A stretch of 64,000 bases of DNA from Nostoc sp. FACHB-110. Lineage in GTDB: Bacteria > Cyanobacteriota > Cyanobacteriia > Cyanobacteriales > Nostocaceae. Position 1 is the first letter of the stretch, and the number at the start of each line of letters is the position of its first letter. The notes below the pieces were generated by a model. The model ran no database searches and was not told the origin of the DNA. It saw only the letters and a list, made by a program, of their open reading frames with translations. Made by a program: the position numbers and the translations under genes. Positions 34,026 through 41,459 of the stretch are shown here, in pieces. Location of the stretch: NCBI RefSeq assembly GCF_014697425.1, contig NZ_JACJRU010000004.1, forward strand, positions 186,001 through 250,000. The letters are read 5' to 3'.

Positions 34026-34161
34026 CAATACAGTTCAGTTAAGGCAACAACTTAGACTGGTGTAGGTTGGGTGGAGGAACGGAACCCAACATTCACGCAT
34101 ACTTTGTTGGGTTACGCTATCGCTACACCCAACCTACTATTCTCTTAACTCAACCGTATTG
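34026..34161 (-). mobile_element. 136-bp MITE-like element, copy B
   Basis: Inverted copy of the element at 6975-7110 with the same length and near-complete internal identity. Terminal repeats CAATACAGTTCAGTTAAG and CTTAACTCAACCGTATTG. The flanks are themselves symmetrical (GCTATACAG on the left, TGCTATACAG on the right). It lies with MITE copy 1 in the gene-free stretch 33740-34271. Confidence 0.85.
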
Positions 34162-34271
34162 TGCTATACAGGACTTACATATAAAAACGAAAAATCAAGG
34201 GTGTAGGGGTGTAGGGGTGGATGTATCCAAAACCCATTAACCCGACACCCTCAGCTAACTTAGCAATTTTA

Positions 34272-34703
34272 CTATCCTAAAATTTGCGCTTTTATAGAGT
34301 CAATCTCTGCTGTCAATTCCTGGCGAGTAGATGCTTTGATAAGGTAGCGAAATGCAAACCAACTAGAGTAGACAATTCCAATCACTTCAAAAGTAGGTTC
34401 TAACAGTGGCAGATCATTAATAGCATCCAGTAATGCTATGACAACTTTTAAAGTGACAACTGCTGCTAAAACTATACCAAGACTAATTAAAGGTAAGGTA
34501 TATGCTGCTAAAAACCTATTAAAGTAGTCAGGAAATTGCTCTAAAAATTGAGATACTTTATCACTAATTTGCTGCCATTGATTTTCTGGCTGGCTAGCTG
34601 GGAGTAACTTTGGTAAGTTTTCAGTATCTACACCTGTAAGAGCAGTTGTATCCTTTGCAGTAGTGACATTCACCGACGCTAATTCTTGTTGTTCGAGTGC
34701 CAT
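34272..34703 (-). CDS. CAAD-domain / CURT1-like membrane protein
   Basis: A 143-aa protein with the CAAD domain, first described as an appendage of some cyanobacterial aminoacyl-tRNA synthetases and related to thylakoid curvature protein CURT1. After a polar N-terminus (about 1-45), an amphipathic helix (KVSQFLEQFPDYFNRFLAAY) leads to two membrane helices (LPLISLGIVLAAVVTLKVVIAL and TFEVIGIVYSSWFAFRYL), then a C-terminal amphipathic helix (STRQELTAEIDSIKAQILG). It probably sits in thylakoid membranes and may shape them. There is no synthetase domain here. Confidence 0.88.
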   Translation of the reverse strand: MALEQQELASVNVTTAKDTTALTGVDTENLPKLLPASQPENQWQQISDKVSQFLEQFPDYFNRFLAAYTLPLISLGIVLAAVVTLKVVIALLDAINDLPLLEPTFEVIGIVYSSWFAFRYLIKASTRQELTAEIDSIKAQILG

Positions 34704-34876
34704 ATTTCTACAATTTTACGAATCACAAAAATTTTACTAAGGGGACACAAAAAACAAAATCTGGAAGCTAGGTCAGTAGTCAGGATGAAAATTTAATCAT
34801 CCTGACTACTGACTATGATAACTTGTTCTAAGTTGATTTCAGCCCGTTGATTAATTTAGATTTTGTGCGAACTCTA

Positions 34877-35338
34877 CTATTGTTGTGGTTTAGCTACAAC
34901 TGCTTTGTTGACTACATTTTTCACGCCTTTAATTTCTTTGGCTAAAGGCTGAATTTTATTGTACTGATCTTGATTATTCACCGTACCATTGACGGTTACA
35001 TTACCTTGTTGGTCAGCTGCAACTGTTAGCTGTCCATCAGGAATGTTGGCTTCTAACTTAGAGCGAACTTCGCTGGCTAGGTCTCCTGTGGCTCTGTCCG
35101 CATCACCACCAGTAGTATTGTTGCGTTGTTCGCGGGCGCGAATATCTTGATTGAGTTGTCTTCTGCGAAGTTCACTTTGAGCATCTTGCTTGGCTTCTTG
35201 AGTTGTTTGTGCAGCTGGTGATGCTGGATTTTGACTGACATTATCTGGTGCAGACTCAGCAGTTTTAGAAGCGTCGTTACAAGCAGCAGCACCAACTAAT
35301 AGTAAGCAACTAATAAAGAAGGGAGCTAGTTTTTTCAT
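34877..35338 (-). CDS. BON-domain lipoprotein
   Basis: Predicted envelope lipoprotein. The signal sequence KKLAPFFISCLLLVGAAAC ends in a lipobox-like A-A-A-C at about residue 20. A Ser/Gln/Ala-rich linker with an Arg/Gln stretch (SELRRRQLNQDIRAREQRN) leads to one BON domain at about residues 85-150 (LEANIPDGQLTVAADQQG, then VTVNGTVNNQDQYNKI). BON domains bind phospholipid surfaces. The ATG at 35338 is chosen because it gives a clean signal peptide; an in-frame TTG lies 30 bases upstream. It is followed on the same strand by the CAAD gene and preceded by the stress-type gene, perhaps a stress-related group. Confidence 0.82.
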   Translation of the reverse strand: MKKLAPFFISCLLLVGAAACNDASKTAESAPDNVSQNPASPAAQTTQEAKQDAQSELRRRQLNQDIRAREQRNNTTGGDADRATGDLASEVRSKLEANIPDGQLTVAADQQGNVTVNGTVNNQDQYNKIQPLAKEIKGVKNVVNKAVVAKPQQ

Positions 35339-35422
35339 GTCTTTAATTAATGATAGATAAATGGGCAATGGAGATGAGCAAGGTTTGGATCATCTTGCTC
35401 TGATTAATTAACAAAGAGTTGA

Positions 35423-36655
35423 TTAGAGGGTTTCATCCCGACGATCAATGATGGTGACAGCAGGCTCTTCACGATCGCCTAGAGGATAGTTATTGCCACT
35501 TTCTATAACTGGAGTTTCTTCGTGTTGTACCCAGTCATTATTGTGGCGGTGTTCGCCAATATCGGTAGCGTCAAAAATATCAAAGTCTTCAATACCGCGA
35601 CGTTTGAGGATAGTTTCGGCTTGGCGAATTTCGGCTTCTGTACCATCAACGATGACTAGATAATGACCGCGTTGGAAGCGATTGTCATAAACTCTAGCGC
35701 GGTCTTCAGGAATGCCTAAACCAACTAATGCACCCACTAAACCACCTGCGGCTGCACCAATCGCGCCACCTGCTACAGTTGTAGCTATTGCTGTTGCTAC
35801 TGCACCACCCGCAATCACAGGCCCAATACCAGGAATTGCTAAAGCACCAAGACCAACTAATAAACCACCCAAGCCACCTAATGCACCACCTGTAGCGGCT
35901 CCAGCTTTAGCTCCTTCATCAGCTTTATTGCCTACACCAGCTACACCATGATTGTCTGTGTCTTTGGCGATGAGAGAGACTCGACTGAGGGGAAAACCAG
36001 CGTCACGCAAATCATTGAGTGCGGCTTCTGCATCTCGACGATGGGAAAATACACCTATAGCGCGGCGGTTAGTGTGAACCGCATCAGTCGTATGAGTACC
36101 GTGAGCAGCATCGGGATGGTTGTAAATACCATACTCTTCAATTCCCCGACGTTGCAGGATAGCTTCTGCTCTGGCGATTTCGGCATCCGTGCCATCAACG
36201 ATAATTAAATAGCCACCCCGTTGTACTCGTTCGTTATAAACTCTGGCGCGTTCTTCGGGGATGCCTAAACCAATCAATGCACCTAATAAACTACCAGCAA
36301 CCGCACCAATCCCCGCACCTGCTAGAGTTGTGGCTAAAGCTGTGGCTGTGGCTCCTGCTAACATAATTGGCCCAATACCAGGAATTGCGAGAGTCCCCAG
36401 ACCAACCAATAGACCTGTCAAACCACCTAAAGCACCACCTGTAACTGCACCAACTTTGGCTCCTTCGTCAGATTGATCACCAACGCGATCAGTTACTTGA
36501 GTGCCAGCAATATCATCTCTACCATCTGATTCTCTGGCAATTACAGAAACTCTATCCATCGGGAAGCCGGAATTTTTTAATTCATGTAATGCTTCTTCAG
36601 CATCCCTACGATTAGAAAATACACCTACAGAACGTCTACGTATACCAACTACCAT
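35423..36655 (-). CDS. Duplicated GSP17M-like glycine-zipper stress protein
   Basis: A 410-aa protein made of two homologous halves (about 6-185 and 200-370). Each starts with a general-stress-protein-17M-like fold (VGVFSNRRDAEEALHELKNSGFP; VSVIARES), followed by an Ala/Gly-rich glycine-zipper segment that can insert in membranes (LGGLTGLLVGLGTLAIPGIGP). Each ends with a short alpha/beta unit (GGYLIIVDGTDAEIARAEAIL). GGAG precedes the ATG. The family is associated with general stress in bacteria; the exact role is unknown. The last 40 residues are polar and acidic. Confidence 0.8.
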   Translation of the reverse strand: MVVGIRRRSVGVFSNRRDAEEALHELKNSGFPMDRVSVIARESDGRDDIAGTQVTDRVGDQSDEGAKVGAVTGGALGGLTGLLVGLGTLAIPGIGPIMLAGATATALATTLAGAGIGAVAGSLLGALIGLGIPEERARVYNERVQRGGYLIIVDGTDAEIARAEAILQRRGIEEYGIYNHPDAAHGTHTTDAVHTNRRAIGVFSHRRDAEAALNDLRDAGFPLSRVSLIAKDTDNHGVAGVGNKADEGAKAGAATGGALGGLGGLLVGLGALAIPGIGPVIAGGAVATAIATTVAGGAIGAAAGGLVGALVGLGIPEDRARVYDNRFQRGHYLVIVDGTEAEIRQAETILKRRGIEDFDIFDATDIGEHRHNNDWVQHEETPVIESGNNYPLGDREEPAVTIIDRRDETL

Positions 36656-36947
36656 CCTAACTTCTCCTATTAATTAACATTTTGGGTTTACAAATTTATT
36701 GAATTCAATAATCCTATTCGTAGCTTTTCTAGGATGGTTTTACATCAATCCCTCGGAATAAATTACAAATATGCCGAGAGATATAGTAGGTATATTTAAG
36801 TTATAAATTCCTGGATAATTTTAAGAATAGATTGTTAATTATGATGATAAATATAAATGTAATTAAGTACATAAAAATCAAAAGACGCAGAATTAATATC
36901 AAATCTAGCGTCAGATAAAGAAGTATTTAATTAAAAATTAATTGGAT

Positions 36948-39311
36948 TTAATTTGGCGTTATTTGCCAAATTTTAATTGTTTTATCAGAGCTACCACTAA
37001 CCAGAAACTTAGCATCTGGGCTAAGGGCAAGAGAATTGATTGTATCTGCATGACCAGTTAGTGTGTAGAGTATTTCATTAGAAGAAATACGCCAAATATT
37101 AATTGTGCGATCGCCACTACCACTAAATAACATTTGTCCATTAGGACTAATGGCAATTGCTTTTACTTCGTCTGTATGACCGTTGAGAGTATGCAAGAGT
37201 TTGCCTGTAATTAAATGCCAAATTTTAATAGTTGTGTCAGTACTACCGCTAAATAGTAGTTGTCCATCAGGACTAATGGCAATTGATTTTACTTCGCCTG
37301 TATGACCTGCCAGGGTACGGATCGGATCGCCGTTACGCGGGTTCCACAATCTAATTTTGCTATCGGAACTACCACTAGCGAGAATATTCCCATCAGGGCT
37401 GATGGCTACAGCATCAACCGCCGCAGAATGCCAAAGTGTACAAATGCGATCGCCTTTTTGCAAGTTCCATATTTTAATTTTATTACTGCCACTGGCCAAA
37501 ATCTGGCCATCGGGACTAATATTCACAACGTTGACTGGTTTTTGATGTCCTAAAAGGGTGTGAATTAATTGACCAGTTTTCAAATGCCAAACTGTGACAT
37601 TACTTTTAGGATGTTGACAACTACCAACCGCTAAAAAATTACCATCAGGACTAATAGCAACTGAGGAAACTTCTCCTAAGTTACCAGAAAGTGTCCGAAT
37701 ATGTTTGCCGTTGGGTAAATCCCAAATATTAATAGTTTGGTCAGCACAACCACTCACTAAAATTTCGCCATTAGGACTAATAGCAACTGATGTCACTTTG
37801 CCGGAATGACCTGTTAAATTATGGATGAGTTCAGGTGATTCTAGATTGCGTTTGTGTTTGAGAGTGGCAATAGTTGTTAACAGGTGATCTACAACAAGAA
37901 TATTTTGGCGATCGCCCACTGCGGTAAAATACTCTTTTAACTTAAAAATATATTCTTCATCTTCAATTTTGATTGCAGATTGCATCGCCTCTAACGGGTG
38001 AATAAATTCACTCTTGGCGACTTGACGCAATTCTAACCATGTACTGATGGAATAATTTGCTTGTTCTTGCGCCCACGAGCGATCGCGCAAATGAGTTAAA
38101 CTCTGTGCTAATTGCAAAGCTAACTCAGGAACCCAGTAGCGACGCTCTTTTTCCAGAGCTTGATAAACTTGTTGATAGCCTGTGGCATATATCCGCAGTA
38201 AATTTTCATCAGAAATTTTGTAGGTTGATGATAAATCTAATGTATCTTTTAGCAGACTAGGCAACAATTTTGGTAATAACGGTGCTACATCATGATGAAC
38301 TAAGTGATAAGCATCGGCTACCCAAGCAGCTACTAAACAGTAACATGTAATTAATACTTGGCAAAATTGAGTAATATCTTGATGATTTATTTGGTATTTT
38401 AAGGATAACTTACTAACATCAATACCTTTAGCTTGCCATTTTTCAAACTTTTCTAAAATCGCTAAATTTTGGACATTATCGCCACCTAGCCGATTGATTT
38501 CTTCTCGGTCTTCTCCTAAAGTTATTAGTTCATCTCGAATGCTTCGCCACTCCAAGGCACGGCTTTTGGCAAACTCCTGTATAATTTCTTTATAAGGTAG
38601 ACGCGAGATTGTCTTATAAAAGTAATTTTCTTGTCCTAAACCCCAATAAGCAATGCGAAAATTTAAATAATCACCATCATGTTCGGACTCTAACACTAAA
38701 ATAGGCTCTGTTTTTAACATACTAAACAAAGCCTTGATACTAGATTCACTATGAAAACGGTTACTATCCCAAGCCCCAGCTAAAAATTCTGTTGGTCGAA
38801 TTGGATCGTGTAAAGAGTAATTACTATTAATAAATTCACGTAATCCTTCAGCTAAAATTCTCTCGATTTGGGCAACATCTTCTTGATTACATTCAAATTG
38901 CTCAAATTTAATTTGTGGTGGAGCTAGAAAAATTTTTAGTGGTGTATGTTTGTGGTATTTGTGAGTCTCTAAAAGTTGTGAAGGATACAATCTTAAAGGC
39001 CAACTATCAAGAACTTTATTAATTTCTGGTAATTGTAGAGATGTATTTCTCTGTTGCTGTGCTACTTGTAATTGGGTTTCTCTTTGATAAACTGCTAATT
39101 GCTGTTGTAGCAGTTTTTCTTGCTGGAATATTTCTTCAGAACTTTTATTAGTGGCTGTATCACTGACAAATTCAATTACCTCTTCAATAAGTTTCGGAAA
39201 TTGATAAGTAGTTGTAACTAGTCCTTCTTCCGTTCTTTTTTGTACTAGGCTTACCACTACAGGTGCAAACTCTAGGACTAATTGAATTAATAATTTTAAC
39301 CCTTGTTCCAT
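36948..39311 (-). CDS. WD40 beta-propeller protein with uncharacterised N-terminal region
   Basis: Residues about 495-787 hold seven WD40 repeats (GHSGKVTSVAISPNGEILVSG; IKIWxL), one complete beta-propeller for protein-protein binding. The first about 490 residues have no recognised domain. They begin with a hydrophobic helix (GLKLLIQLVLEFAPVVVSLVQ) and a coiled coil (EEIFQQEKLLQQQLAVYQRE). They continue with an alpha/beta part containing LKIFLAPPQIKFEQF and EFLAGAWDSNRFHSESSIKALF, then long helices. No nucleotide-binding loop or protease triad is visible, so it is not an obvious STAND ATPase. No operon partner is present. It is probably a scaffold or sensor. Confidence 0.8.
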   Translation of the reverse strand: MEQGLKLLIQLVLEFAPVVVSLVQKRTEEGLVTTTYQFPKLIEEVIEFVSDTATNKSSEEIFQQEKLLQQQLAVYQRETQLQVAQQQRNTSLQLPEINKVLDSWPLRLYPSQLLETHKYHKHTPLKIFLAPPQIKFEQFECNQEDVAQIERILAEGLREFINSNYSLHDPIRPTEFLAGAWDSNRFHSESSIKALFSMLKTEPILVLESEHDGDYLNFRIAYWGLGQENYFYKTISRLPYKEIIQEFAKSRALEWRSIRDELITLGEDREEINRLGGDNVQNLAILEKFEKWQAKGIDVSKLSLKYQINHQDITQFCQVLITCYCLVAAWVADAYHLVHHDVAPLLPKLLPSLLKDTLDLSSTYKISDENLLRIYATGYQQVYQALEKERRYWVPELALQLAQSLTHLRDRSWAQEQANYSISTWLELRQVAKSEFIHPLEAMQSAIKIEDEEYIFKLKEYFTAVGDRQNILVVDHLLTTIATLKHKRNLESPELIHNLTGHSGKVTSVAISPNGEILVSGCADQTINIWDLPNGKHIRTLSGNLGEVSSVAISPDGNFLAVGSCQHPKSNVTVWHLKTGQLIHTLLGHQKPVNVVNISPDGQILASGSNKIKIWNLQKGDRICTLWHSAAVDAVAISPDGNILASGSSDSKIRLWNPRNGDPIRTLAGHTGEVKSIAISPDGQLLFSGSTDTTIKIWHLITGKLLHTLNGHTDEVKAIAISPNGQMLFSGSGDRTINIWRISSNEILYTLTGHADTINSLALSPDAKFLVSGSSDKTIKIWQITPN

Positions 39312-39443
39312 AAAGGGGTTCCTGTTAGATAATTAACCTTAAGTGTTGGTAGAAAATACGTTTGTGTAACAGCTTGGTATGAAACACACAGAGAATTCGG
39401 CATCTAAATTAATAACTATAGCCACCTAATATGAATTTTATCC

Positions 39444-39596
39444 TATAGGACTAATATTTGATTTCTGAAATGTACGTAGGATGTGTTAGCGACAGCGTAA
39501 CGCATCTACCGCAAAGTTTTCGGTGCGTTACGGCTTACGCCTAACACGCCACTACACATACTGAGATTTTTTCAGAAATCAAATCGGATTCCTATA
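39444..39596. mobile_element. 153-bp MITE-like element with nested palindrome
   Basis: Terminal inverted repeats TATAGGA-N5-ATTTGATTTCTGAAA (39444-39470) and their complement (39570-39596) match at every base apart from the five-base gap. The interior holds a second inverted structure around GTGTTAGCGACAGCGTAACGCA and GTGCGTTACGGCTTACGCC. No coding capacity. It fills much of the spacer 39312-39708 before the alcohol dehydrogenase. Confidence 0.8.
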
Positions 39597-39708
39597 TAGA
39601 TTAAGCTGCTTATAGGAGAAATAGCCACAATAGAGCTAAATCCACAGAATTTTGTAGTCCGAGCTAAATGAATAGTAATCTTTAATCAGTAAACTTATAT
39701 CTGTGCTT

Positions 39709-40701
39709 ATGCGTGCAATGCTTTTAGATGCAGCGCAGCAACCTCTACGCTTAGTTGAGTTACCGATACCTCAACCCAGTAATGAACAAGTTTTGATTCG
39801 GGTTCATGCTTGTGCTGTGTGTCGTACAGATTTACATATAGTAGACGGAGAATTAACCCATCCCAAACTACCTTTAATCCCTGGGCATCAAATTGTGGGT
39901 ACTATCGCGGCGATGGGTAAAGGTGTTGATAAATTTTATGTCGGTCAACGGGTGGGAGTGCCTTGGTTGGGGCATACTTGCGATCGCTGCCGTTATTGTC
40001 GCTCCGGCAGAGAAAATCTCTGCGATTTTGCTGAATTTACTGGCTATAACTTAGATGGCGGCTATGCAGAATATACTGTAGCTGACCATCGCTTTTGCTT
40101 TGCTTTAGATCCTAGCTTTGCTGATTTGCAAGCCGCGCCTTTATTATGTGGCGGTTTAATTGGTTATCGCGCCTACAGTATGACAGGCGATGCCGAAAAA
40201 ATTGGTTTTTATGGATTTGGTTCGGCTGCCCACATTTTAATTCAACTAGCACGCTATCAAGGCCGCCAAGTTTTTGCGTTTACTCGTTCCGGCGACATTC
40301 AAGGGCAAGAATTTGCCCGTCAATTAGGTGCAAATTGGGCAGGTGACTCTGACACATTGCCACCAGAACCTTTAGATGCTGCAATCATTTTCGCGCCTAT
40401 TGGTAAGTTAGTCCCAGCTGCTTTACGTGCAGTTGCTAAAGGTGGAATTGTCGTGTGTGCTGGCATTCATATGAGTGATATTCCCGCATTTCCCTATGAA
40501 ATTCTTTGGCAAGAAAGAATGTTGCGGTCTGTTGCCAATTTAACTCGCAAAGATGGCGAAGAATTTCTGTCCCTAGCACCTAAAGTTCCTATTCAAACAC
40601 AAGTCAATCCTTTTGGTCTCACCCAAGCAAATGAAGCTTTGAATGCCCTGCGTAGCGGTGAAATTGAAGGTTCTGCTGTGTTGATTATTGACTCAAAATA
40701 A
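39709..40701 (+). CDS. Zinc-dependent alcohol dehydrogenase
   Basis: Medium-chain NAD(P)-dependent dehydrogenase, cytosolic. Catalytic zinc ligands are C38 (HACAVCRTD) and H60 (IPGHQIVG). The structural zinc site C91, C94, C97, C105 (CDRCRYCRSGRENLC) is complete. The cofactor site is IGFYGFGSAAHILIQLA. The residue after H60 is Gln rather than the more usual Glu. The ATG at 39709 is preferred to the in-frame GTG at 39703. The length of 330 aa is that of bacterial AdhA-type enzymes, but the substrate is not assignable. A strong terminator follows. Confidence 0.88.
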   Translation: MRAMLLDAAQQPLRLVELPIPQPSNEQVLIRVHACAVCRTDLHIVDGELTHPKLPLIPGHQIVGTIAAMGKGVDKFYVGQRVGVPWLGHTCDRCRYCRSGRENLCDFAEFTGYNLDGGYAEYTVADHRFCFALDPSFADLQAAPLLCGGLIGYRAYSMTGDAEKIGFYGFGSAAHILIQLARYQGRQVFAFTRSGDIQGQEFARQLGANWAGDSDTLPPEPLDAAIIFAPIGKLVPAALRAVAKGGIVVCAGIHMSDIPAFPYEILWQERMLRSVANLTRKDGEEFLSLAPKVPIQTQVNPFGLTQANEALNALRSGEIEGSAVLIIDSK

Positions 40702-40782
40702 TCAACTTGCTAATTAAAAAATTGAGATTTTTAAAGCTATCAATCAACTGACGTTTAAATCAAGCCTAGAGACTGACAAATA

Positions 40783-40821
40783 AAAAAGCAGAGACTTGGA
40801 ATTTTCAAGTCTCTGCTTTTT
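40783..40821. terminator. Strong bidirectional terminator
   Basis: AAAAAGCAGAGACTTG (40783-40798) and CAAGTCTCTGCTTTTT (40806-40821) are a perfect 16-bp inverted repeat with a 7-base loop, including A and T tracts on the two sides. It lies between the convergent alcohol dehydrogenase gene and the small gene at 40900-41052. Confidence 0.88.
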
Positions 40822-40899
40822 GCTCTGATGATTCTTGCGTTGAGACCAAAGTCATTTAATGCCAAAGGTTCCTTCACTCATACCTAAACATACAACGAT

Positions 40900-41052
40900 C
40901 TACCAATTATCGGCTGTACCTTTTTTATAAGGTTCACCTGTAAAAGGTTGCACCCCAATATTCGGATATTGATCGTCATTCGGCCCAAAAATCCGCATTG
41001 CGGCTTCAGAAATATACTGGGTAATGCTAGCAAGGATATTGGAGATAGCCAT
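40900..41052 (-). CDS. Small conserved-looking 50-aa protein
   Basis: The product starts MAISNILASITQYISEAAMR and continues IFGPNDDQYPNIGVQPFTGE. The N-terminal half is an amphipathic helix; the C-terminal half has a D-D-x-Y-P-x-x-G-V-Q-P-F-x-G-E-P-Y pattern. I have the impression of similar short proteins in Nostocales but cannot name the family. Support is strong: an ideal AAGGAG 9 bases before the ATG, and a terminator 79 bp past the stop. A longer open frame on the same strand (40884-41084) has no such site and an unlikely product. Confidence 0.75.
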   Translation of the reverse strand: MAISNILASITQYISEAAMRIFGPNDDQYPNIGVQPFTGEPYKKGTADNW

Positions 41053-41405
41053 AATTTTAGACTCCTTATTTTTGAGTCCGTCAAATAGTTATTTTTCTAC
41101 TTTAATTCGATATTCTCCAATCGCTCATACTCTCAATATATTGAGAATTTATGCAATAGTTTTTCAGATAGCTTTGCAATACTTTAGATTGACAAAAAAG
41201 TTTAAAGTTTCGCTGCAATTTTTATAATAGCAGAAATTTGAATTAGCCCGTTGATTACATCAACACAGGCATTTTTTTGTGGTTAATTATTAATAAATAA
41301 ACTATTAAAAAATATTAAATATTAGCGCGAATTATGATTAATATGGCATTTTTGTGTTGATTTAATGAAGTAAACAGGCGAAACTTTTCACCTAGTTGAC
41401 AATAT

Positions 41406-41426
41406 TTATGGTAAAATCTACCATAA
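41406..41426. promoter_or_regulatory. Candidate NrtR operator upstream of pncB
   Basis: TTATGGTA-N5-TACCATAA, a perfect 21-bp palindrome, 33 bp before the pncB start. NrtR repressors bind palindromes of about this size next to NAD biosynthesis genes, and an nrtR gene lies three genes downstream. The rest of the 407-bp spacer 41053-41459 is AT-rich without other recognisable signals. Confidence 0.7.
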
Positions 41427-41459
41427 TAGAAAGCAGCATTCTTGTAAGGACACTCTTAC

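Noticed and set aside
35712-36476. Plus-strand Pro/Ala-rich open frames (35712-35951, 36261-36476)
   Set aside because: They are antisense shadows of the Gly/Ala-rich zippers in the minus-strand stress protein.
40884-41084. 66-codon open frame on the minus strand
   Set aside because: It overlaps the 50-codon gene at 40900-41052 in another frame, has no ribosome site and a compositionally unlikely product.
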